Shown here: positions 18,174 to 26,262 of the stretch, piece after piece
How positions within the stretch are numbered: the stretch's first letter is position 1
How the letters are laid out: the number at the start of each line of letters is the position of its first letter
Program-made: the position numbers and the translations under genes
The notes under the pieces: generated by a model
What the model was told of the DNA's origin: nothing
What the model saw: the letters and a program-made list of their open reading frames with translations, nothing else
Databases searched by the model: none
Source of the DNA: Candidatus Blochmannia vicinus
Lineage (GTDB): Bacteria; Pseudomonadota; Gammaproteobacteria; Enterobacterales; Enterobacteriaceae
DNA: 64,000 bases
Direction of reading: 5' to 3'
Assembly: GCA_030020825.1 (NCBI GenBank)
Contig: CP125213.1
Coordinates: 496,001-560,000, forward strand

Positions 18174-19142
18174 TTACCTTTTATATGAGTAACGATTAAT
18201 ATCGTTACATGACAACCATTTTAAATACTGATATATACCTTGATTAATATCAATAAATTTCTTATTGTATCCTGCTTTTCTTAACTGATAAATATTTGCT
18301 TGGGTAAAAAACTGATAATGATCACGGATGTTATTTGGCATAGAAATATATTTAATAGTAATATGTTTATGAAAAAAACTTAATATAGTATTAGCAATTA
18401 CCTCAAATGATACAGCTTTACCAATACCACAATCAAAAATTCCAGAAATATTATTACTCCAAGCCCAAAGATTTATATCAACAATATCTTCAACATATAT
18501 AAAATCTCGTTTTAACTCTCTACTTCTAACAAATAATGTTGGGCGTTTCTTACTTTTAATTTGTCTATATAATTGAAATATTATACTTGCCATATTCCCT
18601 TTATGTTCTTCATAAGGTCCATAAACATTAAAATACCTTAATCCACAAACTTGAGATGTAACCTTTGGCAATATAGCATGTACATATTGATCAAACAAAA
18701 ATTTAGAATAGCTATATATATTAACAGGTTGTTCATATTTCTGAGGATTAGCAAATATACTAGTATCTTTCCCATATACCGATGCTGAAGAAGCATATAT
18801 AAAAGGAATACTATTCCTAATACAATACAATAATAAATCTTTAGAGTATTGATAATTATTCTCCATCATATATTTACCGTCCCATTCAGTAGTGGAAGAG
18901 CAAGCCCCTTCATGAAACACTACATCTATATTTTTAATATAAGAGCCAACAGGACTATCCACTATATTTTTAATAAAACGACTTTTATCCATGTAGTCTG
19001 AAATATATACGTTTATTAAATTTTTGTATTTCATTCCATTCTTTAAATTATCTACCACCAAAATATTTTTATATGAAATATTATTTAATGCTTTAATAAT
19101 ATTGCAACCTATAAATCCTGCTCCACCAGTAACTATAATCAT
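18174..19142 (-). CDS. hldD: ADP-L-glycero-D-manno-heptose 6-epimerase
   Basis: Converts ADP-D-glycero-D-manno-heptose to the L-glycero form used by WaaC and WaaF. It is an extended short-chain dehydrogenase: the NAD(P) loop VTGGAGFIG is at the N-terminus, the catalytic serine region YASSASVYG and YxxxK (YSYSK) follow, then FNVYGPYEEHKGNMAS and RDFIYVEDIVDINLW. Length 322 (E. coli 310). First gene of the hldD-waaF-waaC operon, so it carries the operon's promoter in the 497-base divergent spacer shared with yibN. Confidence 0.95.
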   Translation of the reverse strand: MIIVTGGAGFIGCNIIKALNNISYKNILVVDNLKNGMKYKNLINVYISDYMDKSRFIKNIVDSPVGSYIKNIDVVFHEGACSSTTEWDGKYMMENNYQYSKDLLLYCIRNSIPFIYASSASVYGKDTSIFANPQKYEQPVNIYSYSKFLFDQYVHAILPKVTSQVCGLRYFNVYGPYEEHKGNMASIIFQLYRQIKSKKRPTLFVRSRELKRDFIYVEDIVDINLWAWSNNISGIFDCGIGKAVSFEVIANTILSFFHKHITIKYISMPNNIRDHYQFFTQANIYQLRKAGYNKKFIDINQGIYQYLKWLSCNDINRYSYKR

Positions 19143-19639
19143 ACATTACTCACGTAATTACATACATGTTAGGTATTAATAAATGCAACAACTTAAATTC
19201 TTTTTTAATACCTCTATATAAAAAAATATAATCATGTATATTGTTTATATAACTATATTTTTATATTATTTTTTGTGTTGTTACAGCCAACAAATATAAA
19301 TATAGAATAATCATCAATTATGATTTGATTAGTAACACTGAAAATCAAAATATATCATGAATGATATCCATATATTAATATATTCATAATAGAATATGCC
19401 AAATTTTTTAAAACACAAAATATATTATACACGTATGTATAATATATTTATGCATGAGGATTGATTAAATATTATTTAAATTCATTTATACAAATATTAT
19501 TTAAACCAAAACGTATATTTATAAAATTTTATTATGATTATTAATAATACTATTGATTTAATCAAAACTATATTATACTTCTTCACAAGCATAAATATAT
19601 TTAATAATATGATATTGTTTTAAATAAGGTTTATAACCC
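19143..19639. other. Divergent spacer hldD / yibN
   Basis: 497 bases that should hold promoters for the heptose operon (minus) and the yibN-cysE group (plus). A hairpin with 13-bp perfect arms lies at 19418-19430 and 19437-19449. No promoter could be assigned with confidence. Confidence 0.5.
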
Positions 19640-20089
19640 ATGTATATGCAGGAAATAACAATATTTTTACAACAACATACGATACTAAGTATTGTATGGG
19701 TACTCTTATTACTCGCAACTTTATATACTACAATTAGCAGTTTTTTATTCAAATCTTCCGAAATATTACGTGATCAAGCAATTTTATTAATAAACAAAAA
19801 AAAAGCAATAGTAATAGATATTCGTAATCAAGATGATTATTGCGCAGGTCACATAACGAACAGCATTAATGTTTCAATAAAAGACATTAAAAATAACGAT
19901 ATTTGTAAATTAAAAAGATTTAAAAAATCTCCATTAATTGTAGTCCATGATAATAATTCAATAGCTCACTCAATTAAACAACATTTGTATAAATTAAAAT
20001 TCGAAGAAGTGTATGTGCTTCATGGCGGTATAGTTGGTTGGAAATCTGATAATTTTCCTCTACTACTAACAAACAAAATATTAAAATAA
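19640..20089 (+). CDS. yibN: YibN, membrane-anchored rhodanese-like protein lacking the catalytic cysteine
   Basis: An N-terminal membrane helix (residues ~17-35, ILSIVWVLLLLATLYTTI) precedes a rhodanese-like domain (residues ~50-142: VIDIRNQDDYCAGHITNSIN, VYVLHGGIVGWK). In E. coli YibN the active-site loop has a cysteine; the aligned position here is alanine 109 (VVHDNNSIAHS), so sulfur transfer is unlikely. E. coli YibN has been linked to the YidC insertase and membrane protein biogenesis, which would not need that cysteine. Start 19640 is favoured by AAGG about 10 bases upstream; the ATG at 19646 matches the E. coli start and is the alternative. It leads the yibN-grxC-secB-gpsA-cysE group. 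Confidence 0.9.
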   Translation: MYMQEITIFLQQHTILSIVWVLLLLATLYTTISSFLFKSSEILRDQAILLINKKKAIVIDIRNQDDYCAGHITNSINVSIKDIKNNDICKLKRFKKSPLIVVHDNNSIAHSIKQHLYKLKFEEVYVLHGGIVGWKSDNFPLLLTNKILK

Positions 20090-20100
20090 TGAGAATGGAA

Positions 20101-20388
20101 ATGGCCTATATTGAAATTTACACAAAAAAGAACTGTCCTTATTGTGATCGCGCTAAAGCATTATTAATAAAAAAATCATTAGATTTTAAAGAAATTCCTA
20201 TAGATCATAATAATTCATTAAATAGTATGTACATAGAAATGCAACAACGATCTAATGGTTGCACTACAGTACCACAGATTTTTATAGATGGTTTACATAT
20301 TGGAGGATCAGATGATTTGGTGTTATTAGATAACCAGGGACAATTGAGTTTAATTTTAACTAAAAAAAAATTGAAAAAGAAGAATTGA
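20101..20388 (+). CDS. grxC: Glutaredoxin 3
   Basis: Small glutathione-dependent thiol reductant. It shows the dithiol active site CPYC (TKKNCPYCDRAK), the cis-proline segment TVPQIFIDG and the glutathione-binding GGSDD. Length 95 with a lysine-rich C-terminal tail not found in E. coli (83 residues). The ATG at 20101 aligns with E. coli and has GAGAA upstream; an earlier in-frame ATG at 20089 overlaps the yibN stop codon (TAATG) and could be used by coupling, adding four residues. Second gene of the group, as in E. coli. Confidence 0.94.
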   Translation: MAYIEIYTKKNCPYCDRAKALLIKKSLDFKEIPIDHNNSLNSMYIEMQQRSNGCTTVPQIFIDGLHIGGSDDLVLLDNQGQLSLILTKKKLKKKN

Positions 20389-20419
20389 TTATTAACATCG
20401 AAAGTAGCAAGGTGTTGAT

Positions 20420-20866
20420 ATGCTAGAAAATAATAAAAATAATGTGTTATTTCACATAAAAAGAATATATACAAAAGATATTTCGTTTGAAGCTCCAAAC
20501 ACTCCTGAAGTTTTTCAAATAACCTGGAATCCAAAAATTACGGTAGATTTAAATAGCAATTCAGCTAATATTTATGCTAACGCATATGAAGTAGTATTAT
20601 TCATCACTGTCACTGCAAGAATTGGTGAAAATACGGCTTTTTTATGTCAAGTAAAACAAGCTGGAATTTTCAGTATTTCAGGACTAAACCAAACACAAAT
20701 GATACACTGTCTCAGTGCATATTGTCCAGGTATTTTGTTTCCTTACGCTAGTGAATGCATAAGTAGCCAAGTATCTAGAGGAACTTTCCCTCAATTCAAT
20801 TTAGATCCAATTAACTTCGATATTTTATTTATTAAGTCTTTAAAAAAATATGATAATACACCTTAA
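20420..20866 (+). CDS. secB: Protein-export chaperone SecB
   Basis: Tetrameric cytosolic chaperone that keeps exported precursors unfolded and delivers them to SecA. The 148-residue product (E. coli 155) has the N-terminal IKRIYTKDISFEAPNTPEVF, the core ANAYEVVLFITVTA and CQVKQAGIFSISGL, and the PYASECISSQVSRGTFPQFN segment typical of SecB. The acidic C-terminal tail is short and loses acidity (KSLKKYDNTP), while in E. coli the C-terminus helps to contact the SecA zinc finger. AAGG lies upstream of the ATG. It keeps the E. coli order grxC-secB-gpsA. Confidence 0.95.
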   Translation: MLENNKNNVLFHIKRIYTKDISFEAPNTPEVFQITWNPKITVDLNSNSANIYANAYEVVLFITVTARIGENTAFLCQVKQAGIFSISGLNQTQMIHCLSAYCPGILFPYASECISSQVSRGTFPQFNLDPINFDILFIKSLKKYDNTP

Positions 20867-20901
20867 AAATTAGTACTCTGAAATAATTGAGTTTCATAAC
20901 T

Positions 20902-21918
20902 ATGTCTACTATTATACATCCTACTATTACAATAATTGGAGCTGGATCTTACGGTACAGCCATGGCTATTGCGTTATCTAAACATGGTCATGCAGTATTA
21001 CTATGGGGGCATAATGCTACTCATATTCAAACACTTAAAACTCATCGATGTAATCAAGCCTATTTACCAAATATACCTTTTCCACCATCGTTATATTTAG
21101 AAAAATCTCTATCAGCAACCTTAGCTACTTGCCTAAATTTATTGATTGCAGTACCAAGTCATGTATTTAGTCATGTTTTGATGCAAATAAAACCAAACTT
21201 AAAAAACAATACTCGTATTATTATAGCATCTAAAGGTTTAGAGCCTAAAACTGGTCGTTTTTTAAAAGACGTGACACGTGATATTTTAGGAAATGATGTG
21301 CCTATTGCAATTATTTCTGGCCCAACTTTCGCTAAAGAGCTCGCTATAGGATTGCCTACTGCAATAACATTAGCTTCCACCGATGCTACATTAAATTATG
21401 ATTTACAAAATATACTACATTGCAATAAAAATTTTAGAATATACAGTAATACTGACACTATTGGGATCCAAATAGCAGGGGCAGTAAAGAATATTATTGC
21501 TATTGGAGCAGGTATTTCTGATGGAATAGGGTTTGGATCAAACGCACGAACAGCGCTAATTACACGAGGTTTAGCAGAGATGTCACGACTCGGAATAGCA
21601 ATTGGCGCAGTGCCAGAAACTTTCATGGGATTAGCTGGATTAGGAGATTTAGTATTAACTTGCACTGATGATCAATCACGTAATCGTCGTTTTGGAATAT
21701 TATTAGGGCAAGGTTTCAATACACATCATGCCCAAAAAAATATTGGGCAAATAATAGAAGGATTCTTAAACATAAAAGAAGTATATATGTTATCTATTAA
21801 ATACAAAATAGATATGCCCATTACTGAACAAATATATCAGATATTATATCAACATAAAAATGTTCATGATGCTGCTTATTCTTTATTACAACGCACACAA
21901 AAAAAAGAAAAAATTTAA
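20902..21918 (+). CDS. gpsA: Glycerol-3-phosphate dehydrogenase [NAD(P)+]
   Basis: Reduces dihydroxyacetone phosphate to sn-glycerol 3-phosphate, the backbone for phospholipids. The Rossmann loop IIGAGSYGTAMAIALS is N-terminal, then PSHVFSHVL, ISGPTFAKELAIGLPTA, the catalytic lysine in GAVKNIIAIGAG, and NARTALITRGLAEMSRLG. I chose the ATG at 20902 (338 residues, E. coli 339); a TTG five codons upstream has no homology. With no dedicated glycerol uptake genes seen here, this is the local route to glycerol 3-phosphate. Confidence 0.96.
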   Translation: MSTIIHPTITIIGAGSYGTAMAIALSKHGHAVLLWGHNATHIQTLKTHRCNQAYLPNIPFPPSLYLEKSLSATLATCLNLLIAVPSHVFSHVLMQIKPNLKNNTRIIIASKGLEPKTGRFLKDVTRDILGNDVPIAIISGPTFAKELAIGLPTAITLASTDATLNYDLQNILHCNKNFRIYSNTDTIGIQIAGAVKNIIAIGAGISDGIGFGSNARTALITRGLAEMSRLGIAIGAVPETFMGLAGLGDLVLTCTDDQSRNRRFGILLGQGFNTHHAQKNIGQIIEGFLNIKEVYMLSIKYKIDMPITEQIYQILYQHKNVHDAAYSLLQRTQKKEKI

Positions 21919-21983
21919 TAATTAGAATAATTAATAGTATAACTATTTAGTTATTATTAATATAAATGAAACAAGGTAAACTT

Positions 21984-22739
21984 ATGCCTTTAAATATATT
22001 AGAAATAGTTTGGAATAATATTAAGGTTGAATCGAGGTTATTAACCGAATCTGAACCCATATTAACTAATTTTATATACATGACTATATTAAAACATAAA
22101 AATTTTAAGAATGCATTAATTCATATACTATCTAAAAAATTAAATAATGTAGATATGCCTATAACTGATATAATCAAAATATTAGAAAATATATACAATT
22201 CTGATGAAAGTATAATTACTGCTGCAGCACGAGACATTTATGCAATATATTTAAACGATCCATCTGTAACTAAGTATTTTACTCCTTTTTTATACTTTAA
22301 AGGATTTCATGCATTACAAGCACATCGTATTTCTCATTGGCTATGGAATAATAATCGTCAAGAATTGTCTATGTATTTTTATAACCATATCTCTGCTGCT
22401 TTTAATGTAGATATTCATCCTGCTGCAAGTATCGGATGCGGTGTTATGATAGATCATGCTACTGGAGTAGTAATAGGAGAAACATCAGTTATAGAAAATA
22501 ATGTATCTATAATGCAATCTGTCACGTTAGGAGGAACTGGTAAAATAAATGGCGATCGGCATCCTAAAATTAGGCAAAAAGTGATGATTGGGGCCAGTGC
22601 CATCATTCTAGGTAATATTGAAATAGGATACGGAGCAAAAATTGGAGCAGGATCTGTTGTACTACATGCCGTACCACCTTATGCTACAGTAGCAGGAAAA
22701 CCTGCCAAACTTGTGAAAAAAATTAATAAATTACAATAA
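21984..22739 (+). CDS. cysE: Serine O-acetyltransferase, C-terminally short
   Basis: Transfers acetyl from acetyl-CoA to serine, giving the O-acetylserine used for cysteine. An alpha-helical N-terminal half (LEIVWNNIKVESRLL) is followed by the left-handed beta-helix domain with DIHPAASIGCGVMIDHATG, the catalytic-region QSVTLGGTG and GDRHPKI. The product ends at KPAKLVKKINKLQ, about 20 residues before the E. coli end, so the C-terminal tail that docks into cysteine synthase CysK (…GDGI in E. coli) is missing. Start at 21984 has AAGG nine bases upstream and matches E. coli; an ATG at 21966 is an alternative. Last gene of the group. Confidence 0.95.
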   Translation: MPLNILEIVWNNIKVESRLLTESEPILTNFIYMTILKHKNFKNALIHILSKKLNNVDMPITDIIKILENIYNSDESIITAAARDIYAIYLNDPSVTKYFTPFLYFKGFHALQAHRISHWLWNNNRQELSMYFYNHISAAFNVDIHPAASIGCGVMIDHATGVVIGETSVIENNVSIMQSVTLGGTGKINGDRHPKIRQKVMIGASAIILGNIEIGYGAKIGAGSVVLHAVPPYATVAGKPAKLVKKINKLQ

Positions 22740-23433
22740 TTTACTAAATTAAAATGATAACATATACATATGATTTTGAATAGGTATTCACAACGTGATA
22801 TAACCAAAATACTGTTATGCTGAGTTTATTTGTGAATTAATATTCATTAGTATAAATATATTCAATATACAAAAAAATTTCATATTTTGACAAATAAAAT
22901 TAGTAATATATACTATGAATAAAGATATAGTGTAATCTACACATAATTTAATTAAATACAATATACACAATAAAGTTTAACACTTTCTTTATCAGAAAAT
23001 TAAAATAATTGTATATCTAAAGACTAAATATATAAGAAGAAACATATTGCTTCTTATATATTTAGTCTTAAAAAATTTCAATTATATTAATATAATTAAA
23101 TATTAGGAATATATTAAACTAATCTACTTCATTACAAGTAGATACAATATAATTAATATATTTATATATAAATATAAACCAAAATAAATAAAAAATAATA
23201 TTTCAGTATTCAATTTCTAAAAATACTATTACCCAAATATTTTGATAATTTAATTAAACATTTAGTAAATTAAAAGATTGCTATAATTTTAAATATAATT
23301 ATATATATTTAATATAGTATTTTATTTTTATATATTTCACATAAGAATTATATTCTATTTAATTATATAGATTCAATAAAAATACGGTTATGATCTGATC
23401 TGCTAATAAACAACATAATAGAGTTATGTATAT
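22740..23433. other. Spacer cysE-pfkA at a synteny junction
   Basis: 694 bases joining two blocks that are distant in E. coli (cysE region and pfkA region). It holds the 20-bp hairpin at 23020-23069 and no gene. Confidence 0.5.
23020..23069. repeat. Perfect 20-bp hairpin
   Basis: Arms at 23020-23039 (AAGACTAAATATATAAGAAG) and 23050-23069 are exact reverse complements with a 10-base loop. It lies 280 bases past cysE and no T-run follows on the plus strand, so it is not a textbook terminator. Confidence 0.7.
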
Positions 23434-24396
23434 ATGATAAAAAAAATAGGAGTACTAACAAGCGGTGGTGATTCTCCAGGAATGAATGCAGCTATTCGAG
23501 GTGTAGTACGAGCAGGTCTTTCTGAAGGATTAGAAATTTATGGAGTATATGATGGTTATTTAGGGTTATTTCAAAACCGAATGATACAACTGAGTCATCG
23601 TAGCGTTTCAGAGATAATAAACCGAGGGGGTACTTTTCTTGGTTCTGCACGTTTTCCTGAATTTAAAAAAGATACTATTAGAACAATAACTATTAATAAT
23701 ATACATAAACGCAAACTGGATGCCCTTATAATAATTGGAGGAGATGGATCTTATTTAGGAGCTAAAAGATTAAGTGATATAGGATTCCCTTGTATAGGGC
23801 TACCTGGTACTATCGATAACGATGTTGCTGGAACAGATTATACTATTGGTTATTTCACAGCTCTAGAAACAATTGTTGATGCAATTGATAGATTACGTGA
23901 CACATCCTCTTCCCATCAACGTATTTCTATTGTAGAAGTAATGGGTCGGTGTTGTGGCGATTTAACTATGGCAGCAGCAATAGCTGGAGGTTGCGAGTTT
24001 ATTGTAGTCCCTGAAATAGAATTTAATGCACAAGATTTAGTAAACGAAATTAAATCTGGTATTTCTAAAGGAAAAAAACATGCAATAGTAACTATTACCG
24101 AACGTATTTGTAATATATTTCACTTGGCACAATACATTGAAGAAAAAACTGGTAAAGAAACTCGTGCTACCGTTTTAGGATATATTCAACGCGGAGGAAA
24201 ACCAGTGGCTTACGACCGCATTCTAGCATCCAGAATGGGAGCATATTCTATTGAGCTATTATTACAAGGTTATAAAGGACGTTGCATCGGAGTACAAAAC
24301 GAAAAATTAGTACACCATGACATCAATGATGCAATACAGAATATGCAACGTCCATTTCGTCAAGATTTACTAAAAACAGCTAAAAAGCTATTTTAG
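23434..24396 (+). CDS. pfkA: 6-phosphofructokinase I
   Basis: ATP-dependent phosphorylation of fructose 6-phosphate, the committed glycolytic step. The 320-residue protein (same as E. coli) has LTSGGDSPGMNAAIRGVVR at the N-terminus, IIGGDGSYLGA, the catalytic PGTIDNDVAGTDYTIG with its aspartates, and VLGYIQRGGKPVAYDR. The effector-site arginines appear to be in place, but I did not check each. It converges on tpiA; sbp and cdh between them in E. coli are gone. Confidence 0.97.
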   Translation: MIKKIGVLTSGGDSPGMNAAIRGVVRAGLSEGLEIYGVYDGYLGLFQNRMIQLSHRSVSEIINRGGTFLGSARFPEFKKDTIRTITINNIHKRKLDALIIIGGDGSYLGAKRLSDIGFPCIGLPGTIDNDVAGTDYTIGYFTALETIVDAIDRLRDTSSSHQRISIVEVMGRCCGDLTMAAAIAGGCEFIVVPEIEFNAQDLVNEIKSGISKGKKHAIVTITERICNIFHLAQYIEEKTGKETRATVLGYIQRGGKPVAYDRILASRMGAYSIELLLQGYKGRCIGVQNEKLVHHDINDAIQNMQRPFRQDLLKTAKKLF

Positions 24397-24422
24397 CTTT
24401 AAGTAACCACTATTATTCAACA

Positions 24423-24450
24423 ATATTATATTATAATTACAATATAATAT
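24423..24450. terminator. A+T-only hairpin between convergent pfkA and tpiA
   Basis: Arms of 10 bases at 24423-24432 and 24441-24450 pair perfectly with an 8-base loop. Its place between convergent genes suggests a shared terminator, but the stem is weak and there is no long T-run. Confidence 0.35.
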
Positions 24451-24486
24451 ATTTCGATTTTATACGCTATATATATTATTTATCAT

Positions 24487-25263
24487 TTAACCATGATATG
24501 ACTTATCATGGTCTTCGGCTGCTTGCACAATCATAGAAAAACTATCTGCATTTAAAGAAGCAGATCCTACCAATACACCATCAATGTCTTTTTGATTAAA
24601 AAATTGAGTAACATTTTCTGGTGTCACAGACCCTCCATATTGAATAACTATTTCATTGGCTATAGACATATTGTAATTTGCAATATAATTCCGAATGAAC
24701 TGATGAATTATTTGTACTCTTTCTGGAGATGCACTCATGCCGCTGCCTATAGCCCATGTAGGCTCATACGCAATAACTGCATTGTTAAAAGCTTCTACAC
24801 CAAGTAATTTAATGACTGGCTTAATTTGATTAAGACATACCATTTGAGTATGTCCGGAATCAAATTCTTTTTTATTTTCTCCTATACATAAAATAGGAAT
24901 TAATCCGATCTTTTTTAAAATAAAAAATTTTTTAGCAATATATGTATCGTTTTCTTTATGATGTATTCTTCTTTCAGAATGACCGATAAGAACATATCGC
25001 GTATTCAGATCTTGTAACATTGCTGCAGAAACATCTCCAGTAAACGCTCCAGATACATGAACATCAACATTTTGCGCACATAACCAAATATTACTATTTA
25101 TTAAATAACGCATAACTAAATCTAAATACATCACAGGAGGAGCTACAGCCACTCTGCATTTAGAAATATTAGCACATGTCTCAACTAATTTAATAATTAG
25201 ATCAGTTATGGTATTTTTGTTACCATTTAATTTCCAGTTTCCTATTACCAACAGGCGTCGCAT
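24487..25263 (-). CDS. tpiA: Triosephosphate isomerase
   Basis: Interconverts dihydroxyacetone phosphate and glyceraldehyde 3-phosphate. The catalytic residues are visible: lysine in GNWKLNG, histidine in IGHSERR, glutamate in AYEPTWAIGSG, and the phosphate loop IQYGGSVTPEN with GVLVGSASL. Length 258 (E. coli 255). The start at 25263 gives the E. coli N-terminus (MRRLLVIGNWKLNG). It is downstream of fpr on the same strand; yiiQ between them in E. coli is lost. The long inverted repeat 25289-25383 lies just upstream of its start codon. Confidence 0.97.
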   Translation of the reverse strand: MRRLLVIGNWKLNGNKNTITDLIIKLVETCANISKCRVAVAPPVMYLDLVMRYLINSNIWLCAQNVDVHVSGAFTGDVSAAMLQDLNTRYVLIGHSERRIHHKENDTYIAKKFFILKKIGLIPILCIGENKKEFDSGHTQMVCLNQIKPVIKLLGVEAFNNAVIAYEPTWAIGSGMSASPERVQIIHQFIRNYIANYNMSIANEIVIQYGGSVTPENVTQFFNQKDIDGVLVGSASLNADSFSMIVQAAEDHDKSYHG

Positions 25264-25288
25264 ATTGTCTCTCCTATCAAAATCACCC

Positions 25289-25383
25289 TATATATGCATT
25301 GATCATCGTACGTTAATATTAACGACATAAATAAAAAATAGATCAAATATAAATATTGCCCGACGATGATCAATGCATATATA
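25289..25383. repeat. Perfect 21-bp inverted repeat upstream of tpiA
   Basis: Arms at 25289-25309 and 25363-25383 (core TGCATTGATCATCG) are exact reverse complements with a 53-base spacer. Inside the spacer is the 14-bp palindrome CGTTAATATTAACG (25311-25324). The first arm begins 26 bases upstream of the tpiA start codon, so the structure covers the tpiA leader and probable promoter. Confidence 0.75.
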
Positions 25384-25512
25384 TAAAAATATAACGAAAT
25401 ATAAATTACAGTATGCTTAAACTAAAAATTTCGATGGTTTTAATAATCAATTCAAAATACATTATAAATTACAATACATAATATTCATTATATAATAATG
25501 CTAATATTATTA

Positions 25513-26262
25513 TTACCAATAACGTTCTTGAGTAATTTGTCCTGGATTGCGTCGTACATGATCTTTCATTCCATATTTTTTTTTCAATATTTCTTTAGTA
25601 TCAGATATCATCTGTGGATTACCACACAACATTACATGACTATTACTAATATCTAATTGCAGTTCTACTTTTTTTTCTAAAGCATTATTTTCTATTAAAG
25701 TAGGTATACGCCCAAAAAGCGAATTAGAAGACTCTTCTTGACTTGTAATCGTTTGTATGTGCAATTTAGTAGAATAAATATTCTTCAATTTTTTCATTTG
25801 AGATAAATAATTTAAATTTTTATAAAACCGTACTGCATGTACTAACACAATATTGGAAAATTGATCCAATTTTTCATTATGATCCTCGAGTATTGATAGA
25901 TATGGACCAATTCCTGTCCCACTAGCAAACATCCATAAATTTGTACAACTTGGAATTTCGTCAAGTATAAAACGTCCATATGCTTCTTTAGTAAGCATAA
26001 TATTATCACCAGAACATAAAGTACGCAATAACGGGGTAAACTTCCCTGTTAACACAGTAGCTATATAAAATTCTAGATTGGGATTGTTAGGAGCATTAAG
26101 ATATGAATAAGCACGTTGCACAATTATGCTATTTACGTATATCCCTATTCTAGTAAATTGTCCAGCAACAAATGTATTTATTGGTGCTCGTACAATAAGA
26201 GTAAATAACTGATCTGTCCAGTATTTCACTTCAACAATTTTTCCAACAACCCATGTAGACAT
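25513..26262 (-). CDS. fpr: Ferredoxin/flavodoxin-NADP+ reductase
   Basis: FAD enzyme moving electrons between NADPH and ferredoxin or flavodoxin, supplying iron-sulfur and radical-SAM reactions. The FAD-binding RAYSYLNAPNNP motif, the NADP-binding FASGTGIGPYLSIL and the C-terminal CGNPQMISDTKEIL with terminal ERYW match E. coli Fpr; 249 residues against 248. The C-terminal tyrosine-tryptophan that stacks on the flavin is kept. It is separated from rpmE by a long empty spacer where E. coli has glpX to priA. Confidence 0.95.
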   Translation of the reverse strand: MSTWVVGKIVEVKYWTDQLFTLIVRAPINTFVAGQFTRIGIYVNSIIVQRAYSYLNAPNNPNLEFYIATVLTGKFTPLLRTLCSGDNIMLTKEAYGRFILDEIPSCTNLWMFASGTGIGPYLSILEDHNEKLDQFSNIVLVHAVRFYKNLNYLSQMKKLKNIYSTKLHIQTITSQEESSNSLFGRIPTLIENNALEKKVELQLDISNSHVMLCGNPQMISDTKEILKKKYGMKDHVRRNPGQITQERYW

